Below, piece by piece: positions 19,065 through 27,949 of a stretch of DNA of 64,000 bases. The number at the start of each line of letters is the position of its first letter. Within the stretch, counting starts at the first letter, position 1. Location of the stretch: positions 1,240,001 to 1,304,000 of the forward strand of contig AP017375.1 of the NCBI GenBank assembly GCA_002355455.1, read 5' to 3'. The notes beneath the pieces are model-generated. The model ran no database searches. It was not told the DNA's origin and worked only from the letters and a program-made list of their open reading frames with translations. This DNA is from Stanieria sp. NIES-3757 (GTDB lineage Bacteria > Cyanobacteriota > Cyanobacteriia > Cyanobacteriales > Xenococcaceae). Made by a program: the position numbers and the translations under genes.

Positions 19065-19186
19065 GTTTATTTGAAATGATTCGTCTATTTAATATTTATA
19101 GCAAGTCAACTCTAGATTAGGGATCGATTTTAGCAGCAGGAAAGAGGAACTAACTAGATTAAGATGTAGATCGCTAAATCAAGCGA

Positions 19187-19384
19187 TTAATCTTCATCGC
19201 TATAAAGAAATAAAGTTACACCAGAAACTGGTTGATTATCATCGGCTTGAAGATAGGCTTCTATTTGAGCAGCACTATTAACTGTTTTTGTCTCAATATT
19301 TTCTTCTGTAGATCGAGAAAAATATTGTTGCAGCCCAAGCCATAGCTTAGGTATTTGATTGCAGTAGGTCAGAATTTGATTCAT
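19187..19384 (-). CDS. Small hypothetical protein (65 residues)
   Basis: A short acidic protein starting at ATG 19384 with CAAGGGA a few bases before it. The sequence begins MNQILTYCNQIPKLWLGLQQYF and ends in an acidic tail LFLYSDED. It has no recognisable domain or membrane helix. It lies upstream of arsR on the same strand with a 122-bp gap. I do not recognise the family; coding status rests on the ribosome-site-like sequence and plausible composition. Confidence 0.5.
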   Translation of the reverse strand: MNQILTYCNQIPKLWLGLQQYFSRSTEENIETKTVNSAAQIEAYLQADDNQPVSGVTLFLYSDED

Positions 19385-19588
19385 GATCCCTTGAACCTAA
19401 CTTTATATCTTCTTGATATTATGATGACATAAGTAAGAATACTTTTTCTTTCTCTCTCAGTAAATTTTCTTAACAAAATCTCTCAAGCTGCCTTGTTTCC
19501 AAGGAAACATCACATTTAAATTTTTTCTAGATTTTTAACAGGAAGCGCATCTTAGCGTCATATCTTTACAATTTCGATAAAAATTCTG

Positions 19589-20218
19589 ATGGAATATATT
19601 TATCTTCACGGTTTTGCTTCTAGCCCTCAATCTCATAAAGCTCAATATTTACGCGATCGCTTTGCCTCAATCGGAATTAATTTAACTCTTCTGGATCTTA
19701 ATCAAGGAGATTTTTCTCATCTCACTTTGACTAGACAAATTCAACAAACAGTGGCAGCTTTTCCTTCTCCCGATACTCCCGTCACAATTATTGGCTCAAG
19801 TTTTGGCGGTTTAACGGCTGCTTGGCTGGGAGAAACTTATCCTCAAGTACAACGCTTGGTTTTGCTTGCGCCAGCTTTCAATTTTTTGGCTCATTGGCTA
19901 CCTAAACTCGGAGAAGCACAACGACAACAATGGCAACAGTCTGGTTATTTATCTGCTTATCATTATGGAGAAGGACGAATGCTACCTCTTCACTATCAAT
20001 TTGTCGTAGATCTTAGTAAATATGATGATTCTCAACTGAGGCGTGCTTTACCTACTTTCATTATTCATGGTTTAAATGATGATGTAATTCCAATTACAGC
20101 TAGTCGCAATTATAGTTCTCAACGCCCGTGGGTAAAATTAATTGAATTGGAAAGCGATCATGGTTTGACGGATGCAGAGGAAGAAATTTGGCAATTAATT
20201 AAGACTTTGTTATTTTAA
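19589..20218 (+). CDS. YqiA/YcfP-type alpha/beta hydrolase
   Basis: 209-residue small esterase-like hydrolase. The N-terminal oxyanion region is YLHGFASSPQSHKA, typical of the YqiA/YcfP family; the nucleophile elbow is GSSFGG with Ser71. The acid is probably Asp in GLNDDVIP and the base His in ESDHGL near the C-terminus. It is cytosolic and stands alone. YqiA members have esterase activity on short acyl esters in vitro; the natural substrate is unknown. Confidence 0.88.
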   Translation: MEYIYLHGFASSPQSHKAQYLRDRFASIGINLTLLDLNQGDFSHLTLTRQIQQTVAAFPSPDTPVTIIGSSFGGLTAAWLGETYPQVQRLVLLAPAFNFLAHWLPKLGEAQRQQWQQSGYLSAYHYGEGRMLPLHYQFVVDLSKYDDSQLRRALPTFIIHGLNDDVIPITASRNYSSQRPWVKLIELESDHGLTDAEEEIWQLIKTLLF

Positions 20219-20611
20219 ACCAGTTATCAGAAATAAGCTTTTAACTTTTAGCTATAGGTTATTCATAACAAAAAGTTGTAAAAATCTTAAAATTTTTTGC
20301 CTCATCATTGAGTTTGCTCAGTAAAAATAGTGTATCTACCGTACCTTTGGCACGAAAACCTCTTTTTTGTGTCTGTGTTACCATGCAGTTGACCAAAACT
20401 AAATAAAAATTAATTTTTAAAATTCCTTTTTGTGCTTTTTAACTCAAACCAAATTTTACGTTTATCACTAGATTGTATTTAATTAAGCTGTTTCGCCTCT
20501 AAATCGCATATTGGATTATTATTTCTGCGTTCTGCTTTTTTTCAGTCAATTTTAAGTTACAGCGTCACAAAAATAAGCAAAAAATCTTTTATTTCTAACT
20601 AGGAGCTTAGT
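20219..20611. other. 393-bp non-coding stretch
   Basis: This A/T-rich spacer lies between the hydrolase and monooxygenase genes. I see no ORF with a ribosome site and no strong hairpin. It should contain the promoter of the monooxygenase operon; AGGAGC just before 20612 is that gene's ribosome site. Confidence 0.45.
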
Positions 20612-21694
20612 ATGATTGCTTCTCACTGCAAAATCGGTATTATTGGTGCAGGTTCATCTGGTATATATCTAGCTAGTCTACTGGCTCATCAAGGATACCA
20701 AGTAGATGTGTTTGAAAAATCATCTTATCCTCGTACCGATGGTTGCGGTATCTTATTGATTTCTGACGGTTTAGAAGCACTTCGTCAAGGAAACCCCGAA
20801 CTTTGCCAAAAAATTATGAATTCCGGGGTAATAGTTCGTAATTTTGAGTTTCGCAATCTCAAAGGTAAATTAGCTAATTCTGAATCTCCCCAATATGCAG
20901 CCAATCAATTGCCAGGAATGTTAATTCATCGTAAGGCAATTTTAGAAACCCTACTGGAATTTTTACCTTCCGAATGCCTTCATCTAGACTCTCAGCTTCA
21001 ATCAATTAGTCAAACTGAAAACGAAGTAACCGCTTACTTCAGTAATGGAAGTCAATGGACAGGAGATTTATTAGTTGGTGCTGATGGTCTTTTTTCTCAG
21101 GTGCGAGAATACGTTGTTCCCCATGTCAAACCTTTTTATTTAGGAGATCTCGTTTGGCGTGCAGTAGTTGCAGATGATACTTTTTGTACAAACGGAAATT
21201 TTATTGTTTATATCCGTGGTCGAGGTATTTATGCTAATTTCTTCGATCTTGGTAATGGTTTAACTCATTGGGGCTTTTTTGTAGAACAGGAAAAAGATGA
21301 ACAAGAGCGTTCTCCAAATATTCCGATTCCTCCTCAAGAACTTGCCAAACTACCGATTGATGCAAGAACTGTGATTGCTTCTACTCCACCAGAACAAATG
21401 GTAACTCGTTTCTCTTACGATATCGATCCTTTACCACAATTGTATCAAGGCAGAATTTTATTAATTGGCGATGCTGCCCATGCTAAAAGTCCTACTCGTG
21501 CTAGAGGTATGACTGCTGGGTTAGAGGATGGTTTAGCTTTGTCTCGATTGATCGCTTCTAGTTCCGATATTCCCGAAGCTTTAGCCCGTTTTGAAGCAGA
21601 AAGGAAACCTATTGTCCACGAATATCAACGGACAAGTCGTAAGCAAAGTTTAACTATCGGTCGTCTTCACAAGCAAGGACAAGGAGCAGCGTAG
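20612..21694 (+). CDS. FAD-dependent monooxygenase
   Basis: 360-residue class A flavoprotein monooxygenase (PHBH fold). It has the N-terminal dinucleotide loop IIGAGSSGIYLASLL (Gly12, Gly14, Gly17), the acidic VFEKS at the second strand, the DG motif VGADGLFSQVR, and the GD motif LLIGDAAHAKSPTRARGMTAGLEDGLALS. These enzymes use NAD(P)H and O2 to hydroxylate or epoxidise organic substrates. It ends 35 bp before a lipocalin-like gene on the same strand, so the two probably act on the same compound (inference). Substrate unknown; it has no signal peptide. Confidence 0.88.
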   Translation: MIASHCKIGIIGAGSSGIYLASLLAHQGYQVDVFEKSSYPRTDGCGILLISDGLEALRQGNPELCQKIMNSGVIVRNFEFRNLKGKLANSESPQYAANQLPGMLIHRKAILETLLEFLPSECLHLDSQLQSISQTENEVTAYFSNGSQWTGDLLVGADGLFSQVREYVVPHVKPFYLGDLVWRAVVADDTFCTNGNFIVYIRGRGIYANFFDLGNGLTHWGFFVEQEKDEQERSPNIPIPPQELAKLPIDARTVIASTPPEQMVTRFSYDIDPLPQLYQGRILLIGDAAHAKSPTRARGMTAGLEDGLALSRLIASSSDIPEALARFEAERKPIVHEYQRTSRKQSLTIGRLHKQGQGAA

Positions 21695-21729
21695 TTTAAA
21701 AGTTAAAATTAGCAATCAAGGTAAATAAA

Positions 21730-22278
21730 ATGACTCAATTTCAGCAAAATACTCTACCTTTTCCTACCACTGCAACAGGAGAGTTGATTATTCCTGGGGT
21801 CAGTTATAACAAATTCAACGTACCATTTGCTTTTCTATACAATTGCGGGACTTGGGAAGGGACTGCCAAACGAGTCAATCGCGCAGGAGAGTTGATAGAT
21901 GAACATTTGGTTCGTGTCAAAATTGAAGTTGAAGGTTCTTCGTATGTTCAAACTAATACCGTCCGTATCAATACGCCGAGAGAAGTAACTGCTCAATATT
22001 TTGGTAATTTTACTGAAGGTAAGCTGGTTTTTCCCCTGACCGATGAAGTCTATACTTTAGGAGGTGAAAAGGCATCGGGATTTTCAGGAATTGCTTGGGC
22101 TGTTACTGATGATCTGATTGTTTATCGTGGTAGTAGAACGATACAAAATTGTAAAACGTACTATAACGAATTGATCGCTCTAGTTGACCAGGATCATCGA
22201 GTTAGAACAACTCAGGTTTATGAAGATGGAGTTTATAACTTGGTCACCATGATCGAAGAAACAAAGGTTGAGAAGTAA
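21730..22278 (+). CDS. Lipocalin-like protein, function unknown
   Basis: 182 residues, mostly predicted beta strand. Features resembling cyanobacterial lipocalin-like families are an early NCGTWEGTAKRVN (the Gly-Trp-Glu/Gly at strand one), alternating strands ending in YFGNFTEGKLVFP, and GFSGIAWAVTDDLIVYRGSRT. It has no signal peptide, so it is probably cytosolic. It follows the FAD monooxygenase by 35 bp with a weak ribosome site. It may bind or cyclise the monooxygenase product, but that is a guess from gene order. Family assignment is tentative (possibly near DUF3598). Confidence 0.65.
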   Translation: MTQFQQNTLPFPTTATGELIIPGVSYNKFNVPFAFLYNCGTWEGTAKRVNRAGELIDEHLVRVKIEVEGSSYVQTNTVRINTPREVTAQYFGNFTEGKLVFPLTDEVYTLGGEKASGFSGIAWAVTDDLIVYRGSRTIQNCKTYYNELIALVDQDHRVRTTQVYEDGVYNLVTMIEETKVEK

Positions 22279-22365
22279 TTTTGCTCAACAATCAACTTTT
22301 AGTAGATTTCTTGAATACGATTAAGACTTAAGGTTGATCTTGTCGAACTATAAAATATGTAACCG

Positions 22366-22758
22366 ATGAGGAATCAACCAGAGGAACAAGACACTCTTAA
22401 TATTGATGGTCACCGTCCCATAGATCGTAGTGACATTACAGTTAAAAAAACTTTAGATATCGATGGCAAGCGTCCCATTGTAGAAAGCGATCGCTCTGTT
22501 GTTGATACTTTAGATATTGATGGACAGCGTCCGATTACTAATAGTGATTTAGATTATGACCAAACTCTAGAAATTGACGGTACTCGTCCAATCGATCCAA
22601 GTGAACTTCAGGTTAAAGAAGTTATGGAAATAGACGGGCAACGTCCTATTGTTGCCGATAGTTTTAAAGTTGAAAAGACCCTCAATATTGATGGTAATAG
22701 ACCAATAGCTGCCAATAATCCTAGTAAAACTGAAAATAATAACGATTTAATCGATTAA
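22366..22758 (+). CDS. Repeat protein: six tandem 19-residue IDGxRPI units
   Basis: 130 residues, of which 10-123 are six tandem repeats with an exact 19-residue period: unit starts at Thr10, Thr29, Thr48, Thr67, Val86 and Thr105. The core of each is L/M-D/N/E-I-D-G-x-R-P-I, and most go on with two variable residues, Ser and an acid, and a short polar linker with Val. The protein is acidic, with no signal peptide, no Cys and no membrane helix. The DNA copies have diverged in synonymous sites, so the protein pattern is kept by selection. I do not recognise a characterised family. It lies between the lipocalin-like gene and trpB, 87 bp after the former. Confidence 0.8.
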   Translation: MRNQPEEQDTLNIDGHRPIDRSDITVKKTLDIDGKRPIVESDRSVVDTLDIDGQRPITNSDLDYDQTLEIDGTRPIDPSELQVKEVMEIDGQRPIVADSFKVEKTLNIDGNRPIAANNPSKTENNNDLID

Positions 22759-22963
22759 TCTTCAATATACAATTAGCTATTGGTTACTAGCTCTTAGCTG
22801 TTAGCTATTTTCTATTCGTTCTAACTGTGCTAAGTAACCATTTGAAAAATCTCGTTATCATAAAGGTTTCAGGCTAATTATTGGAGATGTCTAGGCAAAA
22901 CTTGTAGAATTTTCAATGATCGCCGACAGGCTAATTTCAGTTTTAACTAATCAACATTTAGCA

Positions 22964-24208
22964 ATGACAACTACACCTCTTTCTCCCAATCAATCAACTA
23001 CTCAACTTCCCGATCAATTTGGACGTTTTGGTATTTATGGCGGTAAGTATGTTCCAGAAACTTTAATGCCAGCTTTGGCAGAGTTAGAAACAGCTTATAA
23101 TCGTTACAAAAATGATCCCGAATTTCAGCAACAATTACAAGCTTTATTAAAAGATTATGTTGGTCGTCCCAGTCCGCTTTATTTTGCCGAACGCCTAACT
23201 CAACATTATGCCAAACCAGATGGTACGGGCGCACAAATTTATTTTAAAAGGGAAGATTTGAACCATACGGGAGCGCACAAAATTAACAATGCTCTTGCTC
23301 AAGCTTTGTTGGCAATTCGTATGGGCAAAAAGCGAATTATCGCTGAAACAGGTGCAGGACAACATGGAGTTGCTACAGCTACAGTTTGCGCTCGCTTTGG
23401 CTTAGAATGTGTAGTTTACATGGGTGTACAGGATATCGAACGCCAAAAGTTAAATGTGTTTCGGATGCGTTTGTTGGGCGCAACCGTACAACCTGTCTCA
23501 GCAGGAACTGGCACGCTTAAAGATGCTACTTCAGAAGCAATTCGAGATTGGGTGACTAATGTAGAAACTACTCATTATATTCTTGGTTCAGTTGCTGGCC
23601 CTCATCCTTATCCAATGATGGTGAGAGATTTTCATGGGGTAATTGGCACAGAAACCCGTCTGCAATGTCAGGAAAAATGGGGTGGTTTACCAGATATTCT
23701 GATCGCTTGTGTTGGTGGTGGTTCTAATGCCATGGGATTGTTTTATGAATTTGTTAAAGAATCTACTGTAAGGTTGATTGGGGTTGAAGCAGCAGGAGAA
23801 AGTATTGAATCTGGCAAACACGCTGCTACCTTAACTAAAGGTCGTCCAGGAGTGTTGCATGGAGCAATGAGTTATTTATTGCAAGATACCGACGGACAAG
23901 TGGTAGAAGCTCATTCGATTAGTGCGGGATTAGATTACCCTGGGGTGGGACCAGAACATAGTTATTTGAAAGATAGCGATCGCGCTGAATATTATAGTGT
24001 CACTGATGCCGAAGCGATCGCAGCTTTTCAACGAGTATCTCAGCTAGAAGGTATCATTCCTGCTTTAGAAACTTCTCATGCGTTTGCTTATTTAGATCAG
24101 TTATGCCCTCAATTAGAAGGTAGCCCTCGCCTGGTAATTAATTGTTCTGGTCGAGGAGATAAAGATGTCCAAACAGTAGCCAAATATTTGGGGAATTTGG
24201 ATTTTTGA
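22964..24208 (+). CDS. trpB: Tryptophan synthase beta chain
   Basis: PLP enzyme that condenses indole with serine in the last step of tryptophan synthesis, forming a complex with TrpA. The start at 22964 gives 414 residues, the normal TrpB length; an in-frame ATG at 22916 would add 16 residues. Motifs are [17 protein letters not shown] at the N-terminus, the PLP lysine in [27 protein letters not shown], the phosphate-binding glycine run [15 protein letters not shown], and NCSGRGDKD at the C-terminus. No other trp genes are adjacent, as is common in cyanobacteria. Confidence 0.96.
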   Translation: MTTTPLSPNQSTTQLPDQFGRFGIYGGKYVPETLMPALAELETAYNRYKNDPEFQQQLQALLKDYVGRPSPLYFAERLTQHYAKPDGTGAQIYFKREDLNHTGAHKINNALAQALLAIRMGKKRIIAETGAGQHGVATATVCARFGLECVVYMGVQDIERQKLNVFRMRLLGATVQPVSAGTGTLKDATSEAIRDWVTNVETTHYILGSVAGPHPYPMMVRDFHGVIGTETRLQCQEKWGGLPDILIACVGGGSNAMGLFYEFVKESTVRLIGVEAAGESIESGKHAATLTKGRPGVLHGAMSYLLQDTDGQVVEAHSISAGLDYPGVGPEHSYLKDSDRAEYYSVTDAEAIAAFQRVSQLEGIIPALETSHAFAYLDQLCPQLEGSPRLVINCSGRGDKDVQTVAKYLGNLDF

Positions 24209-24305
24209 TATCAAAATTATTAATTGGGGGAAGAATTTAAAAGCAAGTAAATATTATGTTTAAGTAAAAAACTGCTTGCTTTTCCTCTAATCAGAATTTA
24301 CTGCA

Positions 24306-24926
24306 ATGTTAAAAATAAAATATATTAAGCAATTATTATTTTATGTAATAACTAGTAAGTTTATCGGTAATTTTGTCGTAGGTTTTAGTTTGATATTTGC
24401 TAATTGTTTGGTTGCTCCAGCTGCGGAGTTAACCGGGGAACACCGGTGCGTGCCGTCTCCTAAGTTCAACTCGGGAGTACCTGCCACTACAGTTGAAAAA
24501 ACCTTAGTAGCTATAACTATTGAACAGAATGATTTTGTTAATGAATTAGAAGATTTAGTACACCAACAAATTAATCAATATCGTCAGTCTTTAAATTTAT
24601 CGCCTCTACAACTAAACCCTTTGATTAGCAAACAAGCGAGAATCCATAGTGAAAATATGGCGCAGGGAATAGTGCCTTTTGGTCACAATGGTTTTGAAGA
24701 AAGAGTTAAAGCTTTAGAAGAGTCAATTCAGTACCGCCGTGCAGCCGAAAATGTTGCTTACAATCAAGGTTATAGCGATCCTGTTGGTCAAGCAGTACAA
24801 GGTTGGATCAATAGTTTCGATCACCGTCACAATATTGAAGGTAATTATGACTTGACTGGGATTGGTGTGGCTAAAAACGATCGCGGTGAATATTATTTTA
24901 CACAACTGTTTATACTAAAGCGTTAG
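24306..24926 (+). CDS. Secreted CAP (SCP/PR-1-like) domain protein
   Basis: 206 residues: an N-terminal hydrophobic signal or anchor (about 18-40, ending near APAAE), a 35-residue linker, then a CAP domain from about 75. CAP signatures are LVHQQINQYRQSLNLSPL, IHSENMAQG, GHNGFEERV, AAENVAYNQG, the GWINSFDHRHNIEGNYDLTGIGVA helix and strand, and YYFTQLFI at the end. Bacterial CAP proteins act outside the cell; activities vary. The linker is encoded by an unusually GC-rich stretch (about 24418-24485). It ends 17 bp before the RNase D start. Confidence 0.87.
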   Translation: MLKIKYIKQLLFYVITSKFIGNFVVGFSLIFANCLVAPAAELTGEHRCVPSPKFNSGVPATTVEKTLVAITIEQNDFVNELEDLVHQQINQYRQSLNLSPLQLNPLISKQARIHSENMAQGIVPFGHNGFEERVKALEESIQYRRAAENVAYNQGYSDPVGQAVQGWINSFDHRHNIEGNYDLTGIGVAKNDRGEYYFTQLFILKR

Positions 24927-24943
24927 TTAAGGAGGGAGTTGTG

Positions 24944-25573
24944 ATGAGTATGGATAATTTTCAAGTTTGTGAACGGGATTTGGATGATGCTACCTTAGAA
25001 CGTTATTTGACTGCTGAGGCGATTGCTGTTGATACAGAAACAATGGGATTAGTATTAGGACGCGATCGCTTGTGTTTAGTGCAACTATGCGATCCTAGTG
25101 GTTATGTTACGGCAATTCGGATTGCTTTGGGACAAACAGAAGCACCTAATTTGCAAAAGTTATTGGAAGCAGAACAAACTACCAAAATTTTTCATTATGC
25201 TCGGTTTGATGTTGCCCAATTTGAATATACTTTTGGGATCAAAACTAAACCGATTTTTTGTACTAAAATTGCTAGCAAGTTAGCTCGTACTTATACTTCT
25301 AATCATGGTTTAAAAAACTTAGTTTTGGAGTTAACAGGCGTAGAATTAGATAAAACTGCTCAAAGTTCTGATTGGGGTAATGCTCAAAATTTATCAGCTA
25401 AACAACTTAATTATGCTGCTAATGACGTTCGTTTTTTATACGAATTAAGAGAAAAACTCATTGCGATGTTGAAGCGAGAAAATCGTATCCAGTTAGCAGA
25501 ACAATGTTTTCAGTTTCTTCCTGTCTTGGTGGCGTTAGATATTCAACGCTACGAGAATATTTTTGAACATTAA
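24944..25573 (+). CDS. Ribonuclease D-like 3'-5' exonuclease
   Basis: 209 residues from the ATG at 24944, chosen because GGAGGG at 24931-24936 fits it; an adjacent GTG at 24941 is also in frame. It is a single DEDDy exonuclease domain: AVDTETMGL (Asp and Glu), FHYARFDVAQFEY, and YAANDVRFLYELR (Tyr and final Asp). It lacks the C-terminal HRDC domains of E. coli RNase D, as usual for cyanobacterial short forms. The likely role is trimming RNA 3' ends. A strong terminator follows. Confidence 0.9.
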   Translation: MSMDNFQVCERDLDDATLERYLTAEAIAVDTETMGLVLGRDRLCLVQLCDPSGYVTAIRIALGQTEAPNLQKLLEAEQTTKIFHYARFDVAQFEYTFGIKTKPIFCTKIASKLARTYTSNHGLKNLVLELTGVELDKTAQSSDWGNAQNLSAKQLNYAANDVRFLYELREKLIAMLKRENRIQLAEQCFQFLPVLVALDIQRYENIFEH

Positions 25574-25618
25574 ATTTCGGTTTGATTTTTGAGTTTGCCA
25601 ATTAGTTTTTATCTGCCG

Positions 25619-25645
25619 ACGTACTAGGTTTAGTACGTTTTTTTT
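25619..25645 (+). terminator. Intrinsic terminator after the RNase D gene
   Basis: ACGTACTA (25619-25626) and TAGTACGT (25631-25638) form a perfect 8-bp stem with loop GGTT, followed at once by a run of eight T. It lies 46 bp after the stop codon. The rest of the 390-bp gap to 25964 is AT-rich with no gene visible. Confidence 0.88.
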
Positions 25646-25963
25646 ATAGATGTAATTACAAAATATTTTATGAGTCAGGAGGAATATAATTAAACCCATG
25701 TAAAAAGTTTTTGTTTAATGAATTAAACGGTTTTAATATCAATATAAAGTGTCAAAGTAACCAGTTGGATTTGTAAATTCAACTATATTGTAGTGATAGA
25801 TTGATTTAATTTAAACAACTCTTTATCTGAACTTCATCTCATTACAAGTTAAGTAAATTTTTGGATAATTTTTCTATATTTATCCTCTGAATCTGGTATA
25901 TTCACCCAAAGAATAAAATTTAATTTTTATTATTAATTTATTTCGTTTTTACAAACTATAGCC

Positions 25964-26623
25964 ATGAAAACATGCTTGGTAGTTTTGACAACTATTCTTT
26001 CTTTGTTGTTTACTTCAAATTCCAGCGCGCAACAACCAAGTATTCAAAATAACCATCTCAAAACTGCTAATCAAAACAATATTTGTGGTTTATTTTCCCA
26101 AAAGGATCGACTCGAAGAACATAATGTTGATGCACCTTCTCCCGTAAGAACATTAGCGGATGAAACAAGCAAAAATGTTGAGGTTAGTATAGCTGAATCA
26201 GAACTTTATCACAAATTGGGATTTAGTCAAGGAAGAGATGGTAGTTATGATTGTTTAGCAAAAGACCCCAATCATTCTAATCGTCAATATACAGTTTTTA
26301 AAGTTAAGAAAGTTGATGATGTTTTAGTAGTTACAAGTTTTTTAAAAAATGGAAAATTTATTCCTGGACAACAACAGGCTACTACTAATTTATTTTTAGA
26401 AATAATTAAATTTTATACAGAAATTCCCAGTAATTATTACAAAGGCATTCAACGTTATTTCCGAGAATTTTATCAGCGTATCGCAGATGGTAAGATTCCC
26501 ACTGCAAGCGATCGCGCTTATCCTATTGATGAACCTGAAGCGGTTGTTGTTATTTATCATCAATTAAATGGAGAATTACCAGGAAAAGCGATCTCTTTAA
26601 ATATTCCTTTAGCTAAAAAATAA
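25964..26623 (+). CDS. Secreted protein of unknown function
   Basis: 219 residues with a clear signal peptide (MKTCLVVLTTILSLLFTSNSSAQQ, cleavage near residue 22). The mature part has three Cys, an LGFSQGRDGSYDCLAKDPNH segment and a helical C-terminal half (FLEIIKFYTEIPSNYYKGIQ). No known domain is recognised. It is followed 93 bp later by another exported protein on the same strand, so the two may form an envelope-related pair. Confidence 0.7.
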   Translation: MKTCLVVLTTILSLLFTSNSSAQQPSIQNNHLKTANQNNICGLFSQKDRLEEHNVDAPSPVRTLADETSKNVEVSIAESELYHKLGFSQGRDGSYDCLAKDPNHSNRQYTVFKVKKVDDVLVVTSFLKNGKFIPGQQQATTNLFLEIIKFYTEIPSNYYKGIQRYFREFYQRIADGKIPTASDRAYPIDEPEAVVVIYHQLNGELPGKAISLNIPLAKK

Positions 26624-26716
26624 GACTCAATTTTGAAATTTTAAATCATTATTTAAATTTGTTTTTATTTAACTTATCAAGTATTTTTATTTTTCCCCAA
26701 ACTAAGTTTAATTATT

Positions 26717-27949
26717 ATGAAAAATATTACTTCTAAAATTGTTTCTTTGCTGTTATTTACTACGGCTCATCTGTGTAGTTGGACAGATACTGCTATGGCA
26801 CAATTACGTCTTGGAACAGGAATTCAACCAGGTTTAGAAGAATATTTATTAGAATACCAACTTCAGGGACTTCCTTTAGAAAGACTTCGTGGCATTAGTG
26901 GTTGTTCAGTCGGATTTGGTGCAGGTTGTAATAAAACTGGTAGTCTACTGCAACAAATTATTCAACAACAAACTGGACGTAGTTATCAAGACCTATTAGT
27001 TGAATCTGCGGGTGGATTAAATAATTATTTGCGATTCCAACAATTTTATTCCAATGCTTCAGCAATTTCTGCTGCACCCTATAGTTCTTTTTGGCGTAAT
27101 CACGACTCTTCAATTCTAGACAGTTATGAAAACTCAGGAATAGGTCAGTTAAATTCTAATAATGTTGCTAACTTGCGAGAAGTTGTTCGTGGTTTTCGTT
27201 ATGCACCCGTTACTCGTGGCAATAACAATCTTAATCTTCGTGAGGGCTTAATTGGACTTAAAACTGCCTATGGAAGGACTTTAATTGAAGAAGTTTTAAA
27301 AATACCAGATCTAGAACAAAAAATTATAGCTTTTGGTTTGAGTGAAAAGGAAACTACTTATCATTTACAACAGTTTCGTCAAGCTAAAGCAGCTTTAAAT
27401 ACGGATAACTCTGAAACCATTAATCAATCTTTGTATCATCTTCTTACTTATCCTTATAGCAGTCTTCCTGCCGAATTAAATCGTCCCCAACTTGGTATTG
27501 CCCAATCAATGGAAAGAATTAGCGGTGTTACTCAAGAGGGTGATTTCGTTACAGACGCAGTTGCAGAAGAAGAATTTATGGTTAGTGAGATTGTACTTCC
27601 TACTTCTTCAGATATTTTAGTCAAGGTAACCGACAAGACTCCAATTTATGTGGCAGCAGGAGTAGGAGGATTAACAATCTTAATTTTATTGTTGAGTTTA
27701 GGCAGTGATGATGCTAACGCTAAACTTGCCAATGCTAACATTAACACGAATAATAGTATTCCTGCCGATCGCGTGATTGAAACTGACGATTTTTATTCTC
27801 CAGTTAATCCAATTGATAATCCTATTTTCAATCAAGCACAGAATATCTCAAGAATTCCCGAACCTAATCAGACAACTTCGTTGATTATTTTGGCAGTTTT
27901 AATTTTATTGTTCTCCCGTAAACGAATCAGGTTTAATTACAACTATTAA
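26717..27949 (+). CDS. Exported protein with PEP-CTERM-like C-terminal sorting signal
   Basis: 410 residues. A signal peptide ends near AMAQ (residue 29). The mature region contains [10 protein letters not shown] (two Cys) and a helical middle. A hydrophobic segment lies near 309-330 ([17 protein letters not shown]). The C-terminus has PEP at 381-383, a hydrophobic stretch [12 protein letters not shown] and a basic end SRKRIR, the layout of PEP-CTERM proteins processed by exosortase. Some of the end overlaps dnaE: the last 17 bp lie within the 3' end of the convergent gene. Function unknown; possible surface protein. Confidence 0.72.
   Translation: MKNITSKIVSLLLFTTAHLCSWTDTAMAQLRLGTGIQPGLEEYLLEYQLQGLPLERLRGISGCSVGFGAGCNKTGSLLQQIIQQQTGRSYQDLLVESAGGLNNYLRFQQFYSNASAISAAPYSSFWRNHDSSILDSYENSGIGQLNSNNVANLREVVRGFRYAPVTRGNNNLNLREGLIGLKTAYGRTLIEEVLKIPDLEQKIIAFGLSEKETTYHLQQFRQAKAALNTDNSETINQSLYHLLTYPYSSLPAELNRPQLGIAQSMERISGVTQEGDFVTDAVAEEEFMVSEIVLPTSSDILVKVTDKTPIYVAAGVGGLTILILLLSLGSDDANAKLANANINTNNSIPADRVIETDDFYSPVNPIDNPIFNQAQNISRIPEPNQTTSLIILAVLILLFSRKRIRFNYNY

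Noticed and set aside
22366-22758. CRISPR-like periodic DNA
   Set aside because: The 57-bp period is protein-coding; copies vary at synonymous sites and there are no unique spacers.
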